Shown here piece after piece: positions 45,624-54,466 of a DNA stretch of 64,000 nucleotides. Source of the stretch: Edaphobacter flagellatus (GTDB taxonomy: Bacteria; Acidobacteriota; Terriglobia; Terriglobales; Acidobacteriaceae); the NCBI RefSeq assembly GCF_025264665.1, contig NZ_CP073697.1:1178001-1242000 (forward strand), given 5' to 3'. The notes beneath the pieces are model-generated. The model was given only the letters and a program-made list of their open reading frames with translations, made no database searches and was not told where the DNA came from. Each line of letters opens with the position of its first letter. The stretch's first letter is position 1. Position numbers and translations under genes: made by a program.

Positions 45624-45702
45624 CCTCACAGCCTTACTTGCTCTCTGTAGGCCCGGCTGCAGGAAGCGCAGTAGTGCCTGCGCAGAGTGCGCCGCAGTTC
45701 TG

Positions 45703-45731
45703 ACTTTAGCACAGCCAAACCAGCGTCGCAA
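45703..45731 (-). promoter_or_regulatory. Promoter of the tRNA-tuf cluster
   Basis: Minus strand: TTGCGA (45731-45726), 17-bp spacer, TAAAGT (45708-45703), placing the start about 70 bases before tRNA-Thr(TGT). Good spacing and near-consensus boxes fit a strong stable-RNA promoter. Confidence 0.6.
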
Positions 45732-45768
45732 ACTTCGTCAGGCAAGAAGTTTGCACCGCACTGGAAGC

Positions 45769-46377
45769 TCAGACAGCAGCCAGTGCAACACGCTCCCACG
45801 GCGCCGGAACCTTCACCGAAGCCATGCCCGCAGCACGTGCCGACTCGATGCCCATGTCGGTGTCTTCAAAGACGAGACAGTGTTCCGGAGCGATCCTCAG
45901 GCGATCTGCTGCCATCAGGTAAGGCTCGGGATGCGGCTTGCTGTTCCGGTAATCCCCGGCGCACACCAGCGTCTCAAAACGGTGAAGAAGATTCAGCGTC
46001 CCCAGCGATGCACGAACAGATTCATGCGTGCTCCCCGATACGACAGCAAAGGGTATCTGCCCATGCTGCGCCTCAATATGCTCCAGCACTTCGGGAACGG
46101 CCTTCATCTGCGGAAGATGTGCGTAAAACATCTCTTCCTTACGCCGCTGCACATCGGCAACCGGCATGGCCAATCCCTGGCGCTGATTGAGCGAAGCGAT
46201 AATCTCCGTCACCGGCATACCGCCCCAGGCGTAGAACAGGTCCTCGCTGAATTCGCAATTCCACTCTGCAAGAACCGTCTTCCATGCAACGTAGTGCAGC
46301 GGCATAGAATCGCAGATCGTGCCATCACAGTCGAACAGGTAAGCCTTGAACTCACCCTTCGGCAGCTTCAACTTCAT
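45769..46377 (-). CDS. HAD-family phosphatase (subfamily IA)
   Basis: A 202-residue phosphatase of the beta-phosphoglucomutase/YqaB-like group, acting on a small phosphorylated sugar or similar. The four HAD motifs are present: I FDCDGTICDS (Asp nucleophile and Asp+2), II VVSGS, III with the Lys in NSKPHPEPY, and IV VFEDTDMGIESA. The helical cap lies between motifs I and II (about 20-85). Asp in the +2 position (DxD) indicates phosphatase or mutase, not dehalogenase. It is the gene upstream of, and facing into, the tRNA cluster. Confidence 0.85.
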   Translation of the reverse strand: MKLKLPKGEFKAYLFDCDGTICDSMPLHYVAWKTVLAEWNCEFSEDLFYAWGGMPVTEIIASLNQRQGLAMPVADVQRRKEEMFYAHLPQMKAVPEVLEHIEAQHGQIPFAVVSGSTHESVRASLGTLNLLHRFETLVCAGDYRNSKPHPEPYLMAADRLRIAPEHCLVFEDTDMGIESARAAGMASVKVPAPWERVALAAV

Positions 46378-46540
46378 TCCAAATCATCTCCCGGCCCAAA
46401 AGGGCACAGTCTTCATGATGACAGATCGACCCTAAACGATCCGCAATGTGCAGGAAATCCGTGGTTGCGTGATAGCCTTTTTCACGTCCAACTAGCATGG
46501 CCGTTCTAACCTGACCTGTTGACCTGGGGGTCCTTGTATC

Positions 46541-47395
46541 ATGCTTTCGCCGCGCACCTTGCTGGCCATTGTTTTTATGGTTTTACTTGCCGCTGCACCA
46601 CTTCATGCCCAAACGGCAGAGACGCCGCAGGCCGATGCCAATCCCACGACGCCGGCTCCCCCTCAGCAAAAGACTCTCACCAACGACTCCATCATTCGCA
46701 TGGTCAACGCGAACCTGAGTGACGACCTGGTGATTCAGGCAATCAACTCGCAGCCCGGCAAGTACACAACCGATGGCGACTCGCTGACAGATCTCAAAGA
46801 CGCAGGCGTCTCCGAGCGCGTCGTCGCGGCGATGATCAACAAGAACCGCAAGCGGCTGACTCCTGCCGGGGAAGTACAGACAAACACTGCGATTCAGGCT
46901 CCGTCTGTCGTCATTCCCGAGGTCAACGAGATCGGCGTCTACTATAAGGATCGCCAAGGGCAGTGGCAGCCTCTCCCGGTTGAGGTCGTTCACAGCAAGT
47001 CCAGCGGCTGGCTGAAGTCGACCGTCACCAACGGCATCATCAAGACCGACATGAACGGACAGGTCAACGGGCGTGAATCCAGACTCCCGCTCCAGGCCCC
47101 GATCGAAATTCTCATCTATACGCCTGAGGGTGTCGCCGCCCCCGAGTACACTTTCCTGCGCTTCCACATTCACTCCAACAGCCGCGACTTCCGCACCATG
47201 ACCGGTGGCGTCTTCCACTCCACCGGCGGCGCAGGCCACGATGAGATCCAATTCAACGCCGAGCGCATTGCCCCACGCACCTACACCTTCACCATCGACC
47301 GCTCCGTCGGCGGAGGCGAGTTCGGCATCCTTCCTCCCGGCACCGGCAATGTCACCAACGGCGGCAAAATCTACACCTTTGCTGTCACGGAGTAG
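46541..47395 (+). CDS. Exported protein of unknown function
   Basis: A 284-residue secreted protein: signal peptide at about 1-23 (LLAIVFMVLLAAAPLHAQ), a Pro/Thr/Ala-rich spacer, a helical part (TNDSIIRMVNANLSDDLVIQ, then LTDLKDAGVSERVVAAMI) that looks like a small lipoprotein-type degradation-tag or SHOCT-like domain, and a C-terminal beta-rich domain (GQWQPLPVEVVHSKSSGW). No domain name is claimed. The ATG at 46541 is ten bases after a GGGGG site. It stands before another membrane-anchored unknown gene on the same strand. Confidence 0.72.
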   Translation: MLSPRTLLAIVFMVLLAAAPLHAQTAETPQADANPTTPAPPQQKTLTNDSIIRMVNANLSDDLVIQAINSQPGKYTTDGDSLTDLKDAGVSERVVAAMINKNRKRLTPAGEVQTNTAIQAPSVVIPEVNEIGVYYKDRQGQWQPLPVEVVHSKSSGWLKSTVTNGIIKTDMNGQVNGRESRLPLQAPIEILIYTPEGVAAPEYTFLRFHIHSNSRDFRTMTGGVFHSTGGAGHDEIQFNAERIAPRTYTFTIDRSVGGGEFGILPPGTGNVTNGGKIYTFAVTE

Positions 47396-47448
47396 ACGCA
47401 AACCATTTGCTATGACGACGCGTCGTGCTGAATACTGAATCCCAGCGC

Positions 47449-48444
47449 ATGCTACGACTCCGTAGACCTACCCGATACTCTCTTCTTGTCGCACTGGTGC
47501 TGATTGCCGCTCTGATCGTCGCCATCGTTCTGCGCAAGGCGGCTCCTCCAGAAGCAGCGCGGTTATTGCCGGAGTCCGACGCGATCGTCTACGTCAACCT
47601 CAAGCCGTTGCGGCTGGCGACTCACTTCGACCGCACCCCAATCTCACGCGCTCCCGACTATCAGCACTTCGTCGATGCGACCGGCATTATCCCTGAGCGT
47701 GATATCGACGATGTCGCCTTCGCGCTGCATCGCATGGACAATCCCAATGGCCCCAACGGGCCGGTTGGTTACTCGGAAGTCTTCGAAGGCCGCTTCGACG
47801 GAGAGAAGCTGGCGCGTTATCTCGATTCCATCGCAGCATCGCGCGAGAACTACGCAGGCCATACCATCTACACCGTCGCCGTCGCCGACGGCAATGTGAT
47901 GCGGCCGCTGCGCATTGCCCAGCTTGGATACGACTCCATCGCAGCATCCAACATGCCCACGGGTGAGCAGATTCACTCTATTCTGGATCGCCACCGCGCC
48001 GCGGCACTGCCTTTCTCCGGCTCGTCTCTGCTTTCGGCCCGCTATCGCGATGTGCCTCTGCTCGCAAGTGCATGGGGGATTGGCCGCATCGGACTTCCCT
48101 TCTCCGACCGCGGCTACATCTCGATCTTCGGGCTACAGCTCCCGCTGCCTGAGGACACGACCTTTGTCGCCAGCCTGCGCTATACCGGATCGTTGCGGTT
48201 GAGGATCGAGGAGATTTCGTCTACAGACGCTGAAGCGGCGCAGGCGACACAGAACCTCCGCACCATGCTTGGGCTCTTCCGTTCGCTGCAGACCATCCAA
48301 CCGCGCGACCGTGGAGACGCTGCGCTGCTGCAGATGATTGAATCGCTCAAGGTCGATCAGCACAAAGACCGTGCCATCGTCACCGCGACCGTTCCGATGG
48401 AGCTTGTGCAGTCCCTCAGCAGCTCCGTATCGGCTGCTCCTTAG
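47449..48444 (+). CDS. Membrane-anchored protein of unknown function (DUF3352-like)
   Basis: A 331-residue protein with a basic N-terminus, one membrane anchor (about 12-30, SLLVALVLIAALIVAIVL) and an extracytoplasmic domain that opens with LLPESDAIVYVNLKPLR, the pattern of DUF3352-type proteins that begin 'P.da..yv.lr'. The rest alternates strands and helices with repeated FDGEKLARYLDSI-like segments. Function unknown. The start at 47449 (ATG) is preferred to a GTG eight codons earlier; neither has a clear ribosome site. Confidence 0.7.
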   Translation: MLRLRRPTRYSLLVALVLIAALIVAIVLRKAAPPEAARLLPESDAIVYVNLKPLRLATHFDRTPISRAPDYQHFVDATGIIPERDIDDVAFALHRMDNPNGPNGPVGYSEVFEGRFDGEKLARYLDSIAASRENYAGHTIYTVAVADGNVMRPLRIAQLGYDSIAASNMPTGEQIHSILDRHRAAALPFSGSSLLSARYRDVPLLASAWGIGRIGLPFSDRGYISIFGLQLPLPEDTTFVASLRYTGSLRLRIEEISSTDAEAAQATQNLRTMLGLFRSLQTIQPRDRGDAALLQMIESLKVDQHKDRAIVTATVPMELVQSLSSSVSAAP

Positions 48445-48511
48445 TTCGCCCCAAACGGCAACGCGGCCTCAGGCATCAGGCCGCGTCGTCCACCCACATT
48501 CCATTGCATCT

Positions 48512-49762
48512 TTACGCGCAGGCTCGAACCAGCTCTTCCATACCTACACCAACGGGCTCGAACCGCTGCTCCATCTCATCGCCGATCAGCGCTGCCATTG
48601 CATCCACACAATCTCCATCGAGCTTGCGCGGAGCCAGCGCACGAATAATCGGCATAATCTCTTCGTGAACCAGGCCCGCGCGGTAAGGACGGTCCTCTGA
48701 AAGTGCGCTGTACACATCGGCAACAGCTACAATCCTCGATTCAATCGAGATATCTGCCGACAGCAGGCGATTCGGATAGCCCGATCCATCCAGCTTCTCG
48801 TGATGCTCTCCCGCTACGATAGCGATCTCGCGAAACGGTCCAATCAATTCCAGGATCTGACGTGTCAGCCCGGGGTGCTTCTCCACTACGCGCCACTCGG
48901 CTTCTGTCAGTCTCGTCTTCTTATCCAGAATTGCATTCGATACGCTCAGCTTTCCGATGTCGTGCAGCAGGGCTGCGCGGCGCACCAGCCGAACGCGATC
49001 GGCAGACAGTCCGAGTTTGCCTGCAATTCCATAGGCCAGCTCGGCCACACCCATCGAGTGGCGGAAGGTGAAGTTCGATTTCGAATCGACGATATCGGCA
49101 AAGGCCTCGCAAATGCGGTCGATCTGGTGGTCGTCCAGCTGTTGCCTGCTTCGCGGATCGAGATCGAGTACAGCCGCCCGCGTCATCTGATGACTGTCAT
49201 CCGATTTGCAGTGCGTCCATAGCGCTCCGCGGCTGTTCAGCGACAGTGCCGCACGCACCAGTTGCGGATCGAACCACGTCCCACTCCACTGCTCCAGCGT
49301 CTCCATCGCCACATTGGCATTGCGCCCCATGGAGAAGACATCCAGATGCTGTGCCACAGCGCACACACGCGCCAGCATAGGAATCCTCTCGCCGCGAGCG
49401 CGCTTCGGATAGCCGGTACCGTCCCAGTGTTCTTCAAGACTTCGGACGGCCTCTGCCGCCATCTGGCCCATACCCAGTTTGCTGACAATGCTTGCGCCAC
49501 GGTCGCAGCGCAGGCCAATCATCTCTTCGTTGCCAATGTCCTTTAGCAGCAGGGCATAGTAAAGGCTGCTCTTCTCTTCTGCGCTTAGTCCAACCTCGTC
49601 GGCGATACGCATCCCCAGCAGACAGCTGCGAAGTGCATGCCCCTGAACGGCACCCTCCGTAAGGTCAATTGCAAAGGAAAGGGCCGAGATTACCTCGGAG
49701 AGCGAGATCGATTCGTTTGCAAACTTCTTGTCCTGCCGAAAAGACGCCGACGTCTGGCCCAT
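48512..49762 (-). CDS. Tandem HD-GYP protein with an inactive first half
   Basis: A 416-residue cytosolic protein of two HD-GYP-like halves. The C-terminal half (about 215-400) is canonical: HSMGVAELAYGIA, AALLHDIGKL, HHEKLDGSGYP, RIVAVADVYSAL, as in c-di-GMP phosphodiesterases. The N-terminal half (about 20-180) keeps HALRSCLLGMRIA and EEHWDGTGYP, but the HD pair is KD (LLLKDIGNEE) and several ligands are missing, so it is probably regulatory. It has no receiver or membrane domain. Role inferred: breakdown of c-di-GMP or a related second messenger. Confidence 0.85.
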   Translation of the reverse strand: MGQTSASFRQDKKFANESISLSEVISALSFAIDLTEGAVQGHALRSCLLGMRIADEVGLSAEEKSSLYYALLLKDIGNEEMIGLRCDRGASIVSKLGMGQMAAEAVRSLEEHWDGTGYPKRARGERIPMLARVCAVAQHLDVFSMGRNANVAMETLEQWSGTWFDPQLVRAALSLNSRGALWTHCKSDDSHQMTRAAVLDLDPRSRQQLDDHQIDRICEAFADIVDSKSNFTFRHSMGVAELAYGIAGKLGLSADRVRLVRRAALLHDIGKLSVSNAILDKKTRLTEAEWRVVEKHPGLTRQILELIGPFREIAIVAGEHHEKLDGSGYPNRLLSADISIESRIVAVADVYSALSEDRPYRAGLVHEEIMPIIRALAPRKLDGDCVDAMAALIGDEMEQRFEPVGVGMEELVRACA

Positions 49763-49931
49763 AGAATTCGTTTCTCTCCGCTACCTGCTCTCGTCTGAGC
49801 CTCTGGATGCCAGCACCGAACAAAGGCACTTCTCAAGACTCAAACGTAACTATAGGCAGGACTTCGCCCCCCCGCATACTACACAAAAGGTGCACGGATA
49901 GAAACTTCCCGGTCGGCCGGGATAAAGGCAA

Positions 49932-51608
49932 CTAATGCCCGGCTGCTGGCCGAATCGTCGTTTCCGCTCCGTAAAGCGACAGCAGTGGGTGACGGACGAC
50001 CGCGCGAAACTCATACCGGCCGGTTGGCGAAATATCCACAATAGCCGAAAATCGCCCAGGCCCAGTTATCGTCTGCGTCTTGGTCGCCGTCCAGGGAGCC
50101 GTTCTCGAATGGACGTCTTCGCCGACAATGGACCGGTACTCGAACCCGACCTCCAGAGACTTCGCCCCGGCCATGTCCAGCAGCTCGCCCTCCAGCTTCA
50201 GCGAGCCCTCGCTTCCACCCCACTGGTAGCTGCCCGTCTTGACGCGCGGAGGCACCAGTGCCGGCTCCACATTGGTCAGCCTGATCACCAGCGGATTCGG
50301 CCATTCCGTAATATCCCATATTCGCTGCGACTTCATCGTGTGAATGTGCAGCCCATCGCTCTCCATGTGGAAGGTCGTCTGCGGCACCACGTTCGGGGCG
50401 TACTCCAGCACCTTGCCATTCGCTCCCAGCACGCTGACCTCGGTCTTCGCCGTCGCCTTCACCGAGTGCAGAACAAGATCATGCCATTGCCCGCGCTTCC
50501 ACGGCACGGACGAATCGACAATGGCATACAGCGTGCTGCCGTCCTTCTTCTTCGTAAACCAGATGTCGCCTTCGTTGGTGATGATCCAGGGCCGGGTTGC
50601 GTAGATCGCCTCCGAATTCACAAACATCCATGTCGCAATCTCGCGCAGCCGGTCCTCCTGCTCGATTGCCAGCTCACCGTTCGGCTTTGGCCCGATGTTC
50701 AGCAGCATATTGCCGCCCTTGGCGCGCGTCTCAATCAGCCCGTGAATCAGCTGATGGCCCGATTTGTAGCGGTCCAGCTGCGGCTGATACTGCCACGCAT
50801 CGCCCATCGTCTCGTTCGCCTCCCAGGGTTCATCGAAGGCCTGCCCCGGAATCGTCTGCTCCGGCGTCCGCATAGCGCCGCGTGTCACCACGATATTCGG
50901 CTGTAGCTTCCACGCGAGCTGTCGCAGGCTGGTCGCTTCGCCGTCGAAGAAGAGCACATCCACTGGTCCGTAGTTCGTCAGCAACTCACGTAGCTGGGCG
51001 CTGTCATAGTCCAGCAGTCCCGGATTATGGCTTGGCTGCACATCCTCGATACCACGCTGGATCGTCTTCCCGTGCTTGTAGAGCCAGTAAAAATCGTCCG
51101 GTGAAAAGTACACGCCGGGAGCGATGCCCTGGTCCTTGAACGCCTTCAGAATCTCCGCCGTCGCATCGCGATGGAACGGCGTATTCATGATGTTGAACGG
51201 TGTCGTCTTCGTGTCATACATCGCAAAGCCCGAGTGGTGCTTCGTCGTGAACACGACATAGCGCGCTCCCGCAAGCTTCGCCAGTCGCGCCCACTCCGAC
51301 GGATCGAACCTCGTCGGATCGAACGTCTTCGGCAAGTCATTGAAGAAGCGATTCAGGTAATCGTCCGACGCTCCTACAAGCGAATGACTGATCGTCGTAC
51401 CAAGCTGGCTATCGACACTCCAGTGAATGAACAACCCAAACCCCTGGTCGCGAAACCACTCATCACGATCAGCTTTGTTCTGCGAGCTCGTAAAATCCGT
51501 GTTCTCACCTGCAATCGCCTTACCCTGGGCAGCCATCTGCACAGCTCCGACTCCACAGACCGCAGTGACCAGAAAACAACAAAGCCAGGAACGATAGCCA
51601 GTAAACAT
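49932..51608 (-). CDS. Alpha-L-fucosidase, GH29
   Basis: A 558-residue exported glycoside hydrolase that removes alpha-L-fucose from glycans. Signal peptide at about 1-28. The GH29 (beta/alpha)8 domain begins EWFRDQGFGLFIHWS, has KLAGARYVVFTTKHHSGFAM, the nucleophile Asp in PVDVLFFDGEA, and GNMLLNIGPKPNGE. The last 150 residues are a beta-sandwich. It stands alone, with no sugar transporter or other glycoside hydrolase near; the next gene (PepSY-like) is divergent. Acid/base residues vary in GH29, so none is assigned. Confidence 0.9.
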   Translation of the reverse strand: MFTGYRSWLCCFLVTAVCGVGAVQMAAQGKAIAGENTDFTSSQNKADRDEWFRDQGFGLFIHWSVDSQLGTTISHSLVGASDDYLNRFFNDLPKTFDPTRFDPSEWARLAKLAGARYVVFTTKHHSGFAMYDTKTTPFNIMNTPFHRDATAEILKAFKDQGIAPGVYFSPDDFYWLYKHGKTIQRGIEDVQPSHNPGLLDYDSAQLRELLTNYGPVDVLFFDGEATSLRQLAWKLQPNIVVTRGAMRTPEQTIPGQAFDEPWEANETMGDAWQYQPQLDRYKSGHQLIHGLIETRAKGGNMLLNIGPKPNGELAIEQEDRLREIATWMFVNSEAIYATRPWIITNEGDIWFTKKKDGSTLYAIVDSSVPWKRGQWHDLVLHSVKATAKTEVSVLGANGKVLEYAPNVVPQTTFHMESDGLHIHTMKSQRIWDITEWPNPLVIRLTNVEPALVPPRVKTGSYQWGGSEGSLKLEGELLDMAGAKSLEVGFEYRSIVGEDVHSRTAPWTATKTQTITGPGRFSAIVDISPTGRYEFRAVVRHPLLSLYGAETTIRPAAGH

Positions 51609-51748
51609 GGACTTTCCGCACTCCTATGAAATCGGGTTTGTTAAAGCTTGATGATCTCCCACTTTACAGGATTGTTCTTCAGCCTTCTTTAAGCAGGCTC
51701 TGTCATTCTTCTCTCGCGTTTCCGAGAAGACGCACAAAGGAGATGTCC

Positions 51749-52210
51749 ATGAACGTCCCAGTATTCCCCATCACCATCATGACCTTCGCTCTCACCCTGA
51801 CAGTCGCTGCGCAGGAGAAGAAGATCGAGCGGTCCGCACTGCCTCCCGCCGTTGAAAAAGCAGTTCAAAACGAGACACAAGGTGCAACCATCAAAGGCTT
51901 CGCCGAAGAACGCGAGCACGGCAAGACGTTTTATGAGGCCGAAACCATCGTCAACGGTCACACGCGCGATGTCCTCTTCGCCGCCGACGGCTCCATCGCC
52001 GAGATCGAAGAAGAGGTCGCCTTTGACTCCCTCCCGGCGAACGTTCAGGCTGGCTTGAAGAAGAAGGCCGGAACCGCGACGATTGAAAAAGTAGAATCAC
52101 TCACCAAGAAGAACAAACTCGTCGCCTACGAAGGCCAGATCAAGCGAAACGGAAAATCCGCCGAGATTCAGGTCGGCCCCGAAGGCCAGGCTCTGAGCCA
52201 CGAAGAATAA
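51749..52210 (+). CDS. Exported PepSY-like domain protein
   Basis: A 153-residue secreted protein: signal peptide at about 1-20 (PITIMTFALTLTVAAQ), then two PepSY-like repeats: LPPAVEKAVQNETQGATIKGF with the partner strand KTFYEAETIVNGHTRDVLF, and LPANVQAGLKKKAGTATIEKVE with KLVAYEGQIKRNGKSAEIQV. Such domains often bind or inhibit peptidases. The second ATG (51749) is used because AAGGAG is six bases upstream; the first ATG touches that site. A hairpin terminator follows. Confidence 0.83.
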   Translation: MNVPVFPITIMTFALTLTVAAQEKKIERSALPPAVEKAVQNETQGATIKGFAEEREHGKTFYEAETIVNGHTRDVLFAADGSIAEIEEEVAFDSLPANVQAGLKKKAGTATIEKVESLTKKNKLVAYEGQIKRNGKSAEIQVGPEGQALSHEE

Positions 52211-52227
52211 CTCTCCTGCAAAACAAA

Positions 52228-52266
52228 GGAGCGAGGCGGCATAACCACCTCGCTCCACGTTCTCTT
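52228..52266. terminator. Terminator between the PepSY-like gene and moeZ
   Basis: GGAGCGAGG (52228-52236) pairs with CCTCGCTCC (52248-52256), loop CGGCATAACCA, followed by ACGTTCTCTT. It lies between converging genes and probably serves both. Confidence 0.75.
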
Positions 52267-52276
52267 ATAAAGAGAA

Positions 52277-53500
52277 TTAATACTTCGCCATCGTCGGATC
52301 GATCTTATCCGCCCACGCGAGAATGCCGCCTGAGAGGTTCGAGACGTTCGTGAAGCCTGCTGCCTTCAGTGCCAGCGCAGCCTTCTGGCTGCGAGCGCCC
52401 GAGCGGCAATGCACGATCACCTCGTCGTTCTTGTGCTCGGCGATCTCCGCGATGCGCGATTCAATCGAGCCCACCGGAATCAGCGGCGCGCCCAGATTGG
52501 CAATCGGATATTCGTGCGGTTCGCGAACGTCGAGCACGAAGATCTTCTCCTTCGCGTCGAGCTTCTTCTTCAGCTCCTCAACCGTCACCTGCGGAATGCC
52601 GTCAACGACAGCACCAGCACCAACAGCCTTATCGCGCGCTACTTCAAGCGGGCCAACCGTCGTTGGCTTCTCGATGCCGCAGAACTGGTCGTAATCGATC
52701 AGCTCCGTCACCGTCGGATGCGTACCGCAGACCGGGCAGTCAGGGTTCTTGCGCAGCTTCAGCGAACGGAAGTTCATCCCCAGCGCATCCACCAGCAGCA
52801 GGCGACCGATAAGTGGCTCGCCGATACCGAGAATCAGCTTGATCGCCTCCGTCGCCTGGATTACGCCCAGAAGACCCGGAAGGATGCCAAGCACACCACC
52901 CTCAGCGCAGGAAGGAACGAGTCCTGGAGGTGGCGGCTCAGGATAAAGGCAGCGATAGCATGGGCCTTCCTCCGTGCCGAACACACTGGCCTGCCCCTCG
53001 AAACGGAAGATCGAAGCATACGCATTCGGCTTCTTCAGGATCACGCAGGCATCGTTCACTAGGTAGCGTGTCTGGAAGTTGTCCGTGCCATCGGCGATGA
53101 CGTCGTAATCCTTGAAGATCTCCAGCGCATTCGCCGAAGTCAGCATCGTATTGTGCTTGATGATGTTGACGTTCTTGTTCAGCCCCTTCAACATCTCCTC
53201 AGCCGAATCGACCTTCAGCTTACCGACGGTCGACTGCGAGTGGATGATCTGCCGCTGCAAATTCGACTCATCAACCACGTCAAAGTCGATCAGCCCAATC
53301 GTGCCGACGCCAGCCGCCGTCAGATACAGTGCCAGCGGTGCGCCGAGGCCACCTGTACCGACGCAAAGAACACGGGCCGCCTTCAACTTCTGCTGGCCCT
53401 CCATCCCCACCTCAGGCAGAATCAGGTGGCGAGAGTAACGGGCAATCTCTTCATTGGTAAGCTTCGGGAGCTGTACGGCATCTTCAATCGCTGTGGGCAT
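52277..53500 (-). CDS. moeZ: MoeZ-type adenylyltransferase/sulfurtransferase
   Basis: A 407-residue two-domain enzyme. The N-terminal E1-like domain adenylates the C-terminal Gly of a sulfur carrier: RYSRHLILPEVGMEGQQKL, VLCVGTGGLGAP, DESNLQRQIIHS, and CxxC zinc pairs (CYRC, CPVC). The C-terminal rhodanese domain (from about 300) carries the persulfide Cys in HCRSGARS and passes sulfur to form a protein thiocarboxylate. In Mycobacterium tuberculosis MoeZ loads CysO; here it is downstream of cysM, a JAMM peptidase and a cysO-like gene on the same strand. AAGGA precedes the ATG. Confidence 0.93.
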   Translation of the reverse strand: MPTAIEDAVQLPKLTNEEIARYSRHLILPEVGMEGQQKLKAARVLCVGTGGLGAPLALYLTAAGVGTIGLIDFDVVDESNLQRQIIHSQSTVGKLKVDSAEEMLKGLNKNVNIIKHNTMLTSANALEIFKDYDVIADGTDNFQTRYLVNDACVILKKPNAYASIFRFEGQASVFGTEEGPCYRCLYPEPPPPGLVPSCAEGGVLGILPGLLGVIQATEAIKLILGIGEPLIGRLLLVDALGMNFRSLKLRKNPDCPVCGTHPTVTELIDYDQFCGIEKPTTVGPLEVARDKAVGAGAVVDGIPQVTVEELKKKLDAKEKIFVLDVREPHEYPIANLGAPLIPVGSIESRIAEIAEHKNDEVIVHCRSGARSQKAALALKAAGFTNVSNLSGGILAWADKIDPTMAKY

Positions 53501-53671
53501 GGCTTTCCTTCAATGTTTCCTTAATTCTAGATGCAAAGTGGGCCAGAACGGCTCACAGACCGCAATCTCCGCCAAATCCTTGTCCATCTGCGTGTTATTG
53601 CAACGCACAAAGACACGAATCCTGAGCCTGATGAAGCTCGGAGCTACGTACTTGAATTGTCGAGGGGGAAA

Positions 53672-53998
53672 CTAGAGGAGGGGACAACAGCTACAACAAA
53701 GAGAATTGCGCGAAGCGCGTACAGCAGAACCGCCGGCAATGGAGGGGATGATGGTCAACTCGTCGGTTGCGGCAACCTGAGTGGCGTCCTTCGAAGGAAG
53801 GTAGCGGAGGTCCTCGTCGTTGACGTAGACGTTGACGAACGAGCGAAGCTTGCCCTCGGTGTTGAAGAGCTGCTGCTTCAGTTCAGGGTATTCGGTAGTG
53901 AGCGCGGTAAAGACCTCGGCGACTGTCGTGCCGGGGACAGAAACCGTCTCTGCCCCGCCGGTGTAAGCGCGAAGCGGTGTCGGTATGTGAATGTTCAT
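53672..53998 (-). CDS. cysO: CysO/MoaD/ThiS-family sulfur carrier with a C-terminal extension
   Basis: A 108-residue beta-grasp protein. Residues 1-90 look like a normal CysO: MNIHIPTPLRAYTGG, RSFVNVYVNDEDLRYL and TDELTIIPSIAGG, ending in the diglycine (89-90) whose last Gly carries the thiocarboxylate. But the frame continues for 18 residues, SAVRASRNSLCCSCCPLL, with four Cys. The carrier can only be activated after this tail is removed. The next gene upstream encodes a JAMM peptidase able to cut after GG. AAAGG lies six bases before the ATG; an ATG nine codons earlier overlaps the JAMM stop (ATGA) and is the alternative start. Confidence 0.88.
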   Translation of the reverse strand: MNIHIPTPLRAYTGGAETVSVPGTTVAEVFTALTTEYPELKQQLFNTEGKLRSFVNVYVNDEDLRYLPSKDATQVAATDELTIIPSIAGGSAVRASRNSLCCSCCPLL

Positions 53999-54021
53999 GC
54001 CTGACCTTTCTGTGGAGATAT

Positions 54022-54462
54022 TCATACTGCAACGCCGATCTCGATCGGTTGATCGGCGAATTTTTTGTCTTCCTCATTCGTCCCTGTAAGAAGAAACGAA
54101 TTCGTAATCGCGGCCTCGCCTTTCTCGACTGCCGTAATCACATACGAACAGCCGATCCAGTGGGCCTCCGCAAAATCCGTGGGCGACCACTGCGCCGGAT
54201 GGTCCGGGTGCGAGTGATAGAAGCCAACAATGTCCAGCCCAAGACCACGAGCCTGTCTCTGAATCTTCACCAGTTCCTGCGGAGCGATGTTGTAGCGGTT
54301 ATGCGCGGAATCGGTCCGGGTGTTTCCGGCACGAACAATCTGCACAACATGGTTGCCCTCGGCATCTGACTTGCCCAGAAGAACGCCGCAGCATTCATGC
54401 GGGTAAGTCTCCTCGCCGTGCGCGCGCATCGCTTCGTAATCGTTGTACTGAATATGCAGCAT
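54022..54462 (-). CDS. mec: JAMM-family metallopeptidase (Mec-like)
   Basis: A 146-residue zinc peptidase. The JAMM site is complete: Glu in the PHECCG segment (about residue 23), then H-x-H-x7-S-x2-D as HSHPDHPAQWSPTD at about residues 83-96. In M. tuberculosis, Mec releases cysteine from the CysO-cysteine adduct; in other systems JAMM peptidases trim C-terminal tails from carriers such as QbsE. Here either or both activities would be useful since CysO has an 18-residue tail. Four bases separate it from cysM. Confidence 0.9.
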   Translation of the reverse strand: MLHIQYNDYEAMRAHGEETYPHECCGVLLGKSDAEGNHVVQIVRAGNTRTDSAHNRYNIAPQELVKIQRQARGLGLDIVGFYHSHPDHPAQWSPTDFAEAHWIGCSYVITAVEKGEAAITNSFLLTGTNEEDKKFADQPIEIGVAV

Positions 54463-54466
54463 CGTG

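Noticed and set aside
53501..53671. A 25-codon frame between cysO and moeZ
   Set aside because: Too short, with no ribosome site and no recognisable pattern; the 171-base gap is treated as non-coding.
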